Shown piece after piece: positions 59,821 through 64,000 of a DNA stretch of 64,000 nt; the stretch's first letter is position 1, and each line of letters opens with the position of its first letter. This DNA comes from Knufia peltigerae (lineage: Eukaryota; Ascomycota; Eurotiomycetes; Chaetothyriales; Trichomeriaceae). A program made the translations under genes and the position numbers. Location: positions 310,001 through 374,000 of the forward strand of contig JAPDRN010000009.1 in assembly GCA_030247855.1 (NCBI GenBank), in the 5' to 3' direction. The notes beneath the pieces were generated by a model. That model had not been told where the DNA came from. It searched no databases and saw nothing but the letters and a program-made list of their open reading frames with translations.

Positions 59821-60656
59821 CTTATTTGTACAAAGCACACAAAGATAGCATGACCTGCTTCAGCGAGCCAGCCCTACCTCGTGCGATCAGCTCATAAGTC
59901 GTGCTATATCTGAAGTTTTTCCCCCAATGACTCAACACGAGGACAGCGGGCATGGTAGCACATGTTTCGCACTGTATGATTCAATCCCAGGAAGGTCTGG
60001 CGACTCTTCACCCCGCACAAAACTAGTACGAAGCAGGTCAAGTCATGATTAAGCAAAAGTACGACGCCGAGGTTCAAAAGTCGGGAGATCGATGTAGCGC
60101 AACTTGAGGATGGCACTTGGTTGTAAGGGTTCCAGGTGAATCTTACCAGAAAATGGTACCTCTAGACATAACGTCTAGAACAAAAGACCGAAGACCAACA
60201 AGTGTTTGCTGAAACCGGAATGTACTCATCCACCCAATTTTTTCGATATATGTAACTATGAGGTGATATGAACTTGTAACAAAACCACCAGACACATCTC
60301 AATGGTCTCAGCGTTGATGTGTACGTGTGAGTGTGTGAGAGTGTGTGTGAGTGTGTGTGCCTGTCCCTTCTGGCCGGCCAAAATTCAGTTGCTGCAACAA
60401 TCTCAATACAAATGAGAGATCATAATCCTTCCTTTTTTCGCCAATGACTCAAAGCAAGAATGACAGGACCTCCGAACGCCGTCGCTAGGTATAGGAATTC
60501 TTTATGGATACAAGCAGTTGATTACGGTTTTGATTGTATGTTGGTTGAGAGTTGTGACATCCTATGGCCGGAATGACTGGGTGTGCTCGAGGAGCTAGGT
60601 CTCGGATGTGAATCTTAGCGAAGAGGACAGCCGTCGACTGATATTCATAAGGGGAC
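59821..60656. other. Intergenic region upstream of the kinase gene
   Basis: 836 bp without a supported gene; contains an imperfect GT repeat. Confidence 0.6.
60325..60359. repeat. Imperfect (GT)n repeat
   Basis: GTGTGAGTGTGTGAGAGTG-like tract, about 35 bp, in non-coding DNA. Confidence 0.8.
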
Positions 60657-62452
60657 TTAGTCCACACCGGCGTAGAGATCAACCACAATGTTGATAGCAC
60701 TATACAGAAGCATCAGCATTTGTGATGAACAACTCATCGAAAGGTAACTTACGCCACCAGAATTTCCGCGCCAATTAGCACAATAACTGTCGACCGTTAG
60801 TAAACATAAACATCCCATGAGCAGCCCATAGAGGTATCTTACCAATCCATTCTAGCACCTCACCATGTCTTCGACTTCCTTGTTCTCTCAAAACAGCCAA
60901 CAGATCTAATATGGTCAGCCTTTCTCTAGAGCGGTAAAGACTCCAACGTACCGGCGATAACATCCAATCGCTCAGTCAGTAAAGTCACGCGCTGCTCAAT
61001 TTCCAAATAACTCCTAACCGCCGCATAAACTGGCTCCAGATGTGGTTCTGCCCACATCAGCTCTGGACTGTCAAGGACACTCCCTTGCAGATGAATGTTG
61101 ATTCTTAGGATGAATAGTTCTCCAATCTGCATATTCAGTTGTCGTCTTGTTAGATTGACACTACCCGTCTGGGCAATCAGCGCAGGCAGGGGACTCGTCG
61201 CGTCAATTGTCTCGCTGACCAAGTCTTCGAACAGACTCGTTTTGACGCTTTGTGACACAGCATGGCTGATGGCTAACTTGATCATATGGTTGCGAGGCTC
61301 TCGAAGACTGATAAAGTCATTGTAGATGCGGGCCTGGTACTCCTTTGTATAGTAGAAATTGAAGTTTTCTGTCTGAACACTTTCGGTCGGCAAAGGGGCG
61401 TCGCTGAACTTGGACATGTCGTTGAGGAATCGTTGCTCTTGTTGAACAGTCATCCCCCAAATCACCACAGTACCGTAGTCGAAGATGAAGACCTCGGGGA
61501 TGTGCACCGTGGTTGAGAACTCGGAATTCGAGCGTTCGTGGGAGAAGTCATGTCCCATCTCTCCGAGATCAGCTGTTGATTGTGATGTATCTATGGCCAG
61601 CTCTGAGGACTCAGATATCATGCCTGGATGGCCCATCTCCTCTTGTAGGTCCACGAGCTCTTCTCTTCTCTGCTTCTTGTTGTCTTCCACTTCGACCGCA
61701 CTGTCAGAGTATCTCCTTTCCGCAGGTGTCAATCTGGGACTGGCAATGGCTCTGGCGAATCTTTCCTGCACAGGACTGCTGCCTCTACTGCTGGGCTTGT
61801 TCTTGTCGTTCTTCTTCAGATAATCATAGTCGTAAGGGCTGTAAAGACATTCGTCGAACAGCTTTGGATTTGCTCCCCTTGTTTTGGCTCTGGATTTCAT
61901 GAACTTCATAATGGCATCAAGCCGGTACCCTTGCGCAACACAGTATGCTGTGACTCTTGGTAGTTTGTCTCTGTCTGCCTTTCCTAGCCTCGCGGCGTCT
62001 CTTCTAGCGGTCGGATCTTTGATTCTGGTAAACTGCGAATATACATCTCGTCCACTCTCTTCATCAGGTTCCTCAATATCCGGGTTTGGCAGGATTTTCA
62101 GCTTTTCTGTCGTCTTGGTCGTCCTCTGGGCACCAGGCCGAGGAGCTCCAGTAAATGGCTGCGTTGTGGGTAGAGGCGCACCATGGCTATTTCTTCTCCG
62201 GAGTTTCGAGTTCAGAGCACTTAGCATGGGCTGTTGTTCTCGCTTTTGTTGAGCCGTGCCGCTCAGAGCCGCTGACGGACTTTGTGAAGGCCTCAAAGAG
62301 CCTGAGGACGTGGCTCCCGACTGTGAACTGACGGAAGTCATCGGATTAAAGGTGACCGTTCGAGCAGATCGTGGACCGGGGCGAGGAGGAGAATCAGTTG
62401 ACGTTCTATGCTGCGGCAGAAGCGGGGAGGACTCGCTGATGGCGGTCGCCAT
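60657..62452 (-). CDS. RMD1/DUF155 family membrane-anchored protein
   Basis: Family of the yeast Rmd1/Rmd8 and mitochondrial RMND1 proteins, linked to meiotic nuclear division or mitochondrial translation. Five-part reading: exons 60952-62452, 60843-60905, 60753-60786, 60657-60699, giving 546 aa; introns 46, 56 and 53 bp. The about 210-residue N-terminus is Ser/Pro/Arg-rich and disordered. The DUF155 core has EVFIFDYGTVVIWGMTVQQE, ENFNFYYTKEYQARIYND, then helices to SYLEIEQRVTLLTERLDVIA. The three small last exons rebuild DLLAVLREQGSRRHGEVLEW and a C-terminal membrane anchor (IVIVLIGAEILVAAINIVV) ending DLYAGVD, the family hallmark. Without these splices the anchor is lost. The lack of a presequence favours the Rmd1/Rmd8 type over RMND1. 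Confidence 0.9.
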
Positions 62453-63111
62453 AGCACAGCTTGCACAAGGATGCTTGTTGCGCGAGGGAATATGGAGTGG
62501 GAGTGGATGACGGTGTAAAAGTATGAGAGGATTCGAGATGGAAGAGATGGGGTGGATGGCTCTGATGTGATTCCAATATTGATGGACCTTGGAATCGTTA
62601 CCTCATCGCTTCAGGAATTGTTCGAGCGTACGAGTCCTCGTAAGTGGTCGCGGCCGCCGGATCGACTCACTAAAAAGGTCCCAAGTCGCCCAAAATCTCC
62701 ACTTCCTCCTGCGCCGAAGGTCACTGCCAAATACTGCTAAAGCCCAAGCACGTTTTTCTCTTTGGTACAAGTACGGAGTACCAGGCACATGCTATTACTC
62801 CATACCTACCGAAGATACCGCTATTCCCAAGGCGCTGCAGCCTAGGACTGCTCTCATATCAGTATACCGTACGAATCCAAGGTAGTTGGACTAGACACTA
62901 ACAGCACTGTGGCACGGCTAGCTAGCAGACACCTGTCAGTACTGCTCATGTGCTCGATGGACCACTTTTTATCTACCCTTCGAAGAGAATCTTCTTTTAA
63001 AATTCCATTCCGTTACTATGCTCCTGCCAAAAACTAGGAAGTGCTAAATATACACAGCTTCGAAACTTGCTTTTACCCGAGTCACTCGCTCAGGCACCCA
63101 GAAAGTCGTAA
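62453..63111. other. Intergenic region
   Basis: 659 bp between two co-directional minus-strand genes; holds a perfect TACGGAGTA at 62772-62780 and a one-mismatch copy about 17 bp further on. No gene. Confidence 0.6.
62772..62780. repeat. Copy of the 9-mer TACGGAGTA
   Basis: Perfect copy, followed at about 62797 by TACTCCATA, a one-mismatch inverted copy. Confidence 0.7.
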
Positions 63112-64000
63112 TCAGTAGTAATAGGTCTCATCTGGAGTTCGGCCACGAAGGTATTTTGGCTCGCTTCCCCGGACATAAATGTCCTCGAACAGAATCTTTG
63201 GCACTGGGTCGGGAATAGGCATCTTCTCGGCCTCAGCAACCTCGCCATCAACGTCCTCTCGCGCCTTCTTGTCGATTTGCTTGAGCTCCTCCTCCGAGCA
63301 CACACCCCAGTCAAGAATCTTTTGCTTGAGACCTGCGATGGGATCGTTGGTAGATCTCATCCGTTGGATCTCTTCTCGAGTTCTGTATGTGGTACCGGGA
63401 TCGGACATGGAATGACCACCGTATCTGTAGGTGACGTATTCAAACACCAGAGGTCCCTTGTCTGCGGCAGTGTACTCCTTGCCGTATTTCACGGCAGCCT
63501 TCACGGCCAGGACGTCCATGGCGTTGATCTTGAGACCTGGGATGTATTGACCTCGCTTGTAGTATTCCGTAGAGGCAGACGATCGAGCAGCAGAAGTTCC
63601 CATACCGTACTTGTTGTTCTCACAGCTGAAGATGATTGGCAAGTTCCATAGCTTGGCCATGTTGAAGGCCTCAAAAACCTGTCCCTGGTTGGAGGCACCA
63701 TCACCGTACAGGGCGAGGGTTGCGGTCTTGCTGCCAGTGTACTGGTGCGCAAAGGCAATGCCAGCACCGACGGGCACCTGTGCACCGACGATACCGTTAC
63801 CACCGTAGAAGTTTGGCGCAAACATGTGCATCGATCCACCTTTTCCGTAGGCAATTCCTTCGCGACGGCCAAGCAGTTCACCGATGATGGACTTGACGGT
63901 ACCACCGCGCATCAAGGCGAAACCGTGGCACCGGTAGGCGGTGATGATGGCATCGTCCTTTGTGATAGCATGCTCAATGCCAACTGCGACGGCTTCTTGA
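63112..64000 (-). CDS. pda1: Pyruvate dehydrogenase E1 component subunit alpha (partial, runs off right edge)
   Basis: Thiamine-diphosphate-dependent decarboxylase subunit of the mitochondrial pyruvate dehydrogenase complex. The stop is at 63112-63114; the frame is open to the window edge, so the N-terminus (including presequence and upstream exons) is missing and about 295 residues are present. Seen from the edge: VGIEHAITKDDAIITAYRCH, GRREGIAYGKGGSMHMF, the thiamine-diphosphate motif GDGASNQGQVFEAFNMA ending in ENN, and the phosphorylation loop YRYGGHSMSDPGTTYRTREE, where GHS carries the main inhibitory Ser of this family and the second site is Thr instead of Ser. The end PKYLRGRTPDETYYY is also conserved. 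No intron is needed in the visible part. A kinase of the PDK type is encoded nearby. Confidence 0.96.
   Translation of the reverse strand, partial: QEAVAVGIEHAITKDDAIITAYRCHGFALMRGGTVKSIIGELLGRREGIAYGKGGSMHMFAPNFYGGNGIVGAQVPVGAGIAFAHQYTGSKTATLALYGDGASNQGQVFEAFNMAKLWNLPIIFSCENNKYGMGTSAARSSASTEYYKRGQYIPGLKINAMDVLAVKAAVKYGKEYTAADKGPLVFEYVTYRYGGHSMSDPGTTYRTREEIQRMRSTNDPIAGLKQKILDWGVCSEEELKQIDKKAREDVDGEVAEAEKMPIPDPVPKILFEDIYVRGSEPKYLRGRTPDETYYY

Overview
The window is a gene-dense nuclear segment of a filamentous ascomycete (Pezizomycotina). Most genes carry one to four short GT...AG introns, usually about 45-110 bp. The gene content is typical of the group: a Zn2Cys6 regulator, LIS1/nudF, a Tom1-type HECT ligase, a Ppo oxylipin synthase, a BYS1/thaumatin-like protein and a GT34 galactosyltransferase. 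Protein flavour and a dispersed TACTCCGTA motif make Eurotiomycetes (perhaps a black-yeast relative, Chaetothyriales) my best guess, but nothing here proves it. I see no transposons, rRNA, tRNA or CRISPR. It reads as ordinary chromosome arm with intergenic gaps of about 0.3-2.7 kb.

Layout: (1) 0.1-9 kb: a Zn2Cys6 transcription factor, a secreted BYS1-type protein with a long Ser/Thr/Pro region, and an HMG-box regulator. (2) 10-18 kb: LIS1/nudF and an XMAP215/Stu2 protein transcribed divergently, then ribosomal protein eL8 whose first coding exon is only the ATG. (3) 18.5-30.7 kb: one huge HECT E3 ligase (about 4009 aa). (4) 31.7-36.5 kb: a Ppo-family fatty-acid dioxygenase divergent from the very-long-chain enoyl-CoA reductase TSC13. 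(5) 37-46 kb: a GT34 glycosyltransferase, an M20-type amidase, a SET-domain methyltransferase and the 51-kDa subunit of complex I. (6) 46-57 kb: an Rxt3 protein of the Rpd3L deacetylase complex, a possible small cysteine-rich gene, a CLN3/Btn1 protein, a rhomboid-like protease and an NAD-dependent epimerase-like protein. (7) 57-64 kb: a repetitive protein with six DPVY(S/G)Q motifs, a mitochondrial PDK/BCKDK-type kinase, an RMD1/DUF155 protein, and the 3' part of pyruvate dehydrogenase E1 alpha running off the right edge.

Functional links: nudF and Stu2 both act at microtubules and share a divergent promoter; Ppo and TSC13 both handle fatty acids and share a divergent promoter; the PDK-type kinase lies about 3.3 kb from the E1 alpha gene that such kinases can phosphorylate. 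The points I would check first are the DPVY-repeat protein, the possible small Cys-rich gene at 50.5 kb, the Ppo whose P450 heme-thiolate Cys seems to be Leu, the in-frame stop-free intron at the signal peptide of the BYS1-type gene, and the 9-bp palindrome-like motif that recurs only between genes. Splice sites were assigned by hand from reading frames, GT/AG signals and family knowledge; no transcript or database evidence was available.
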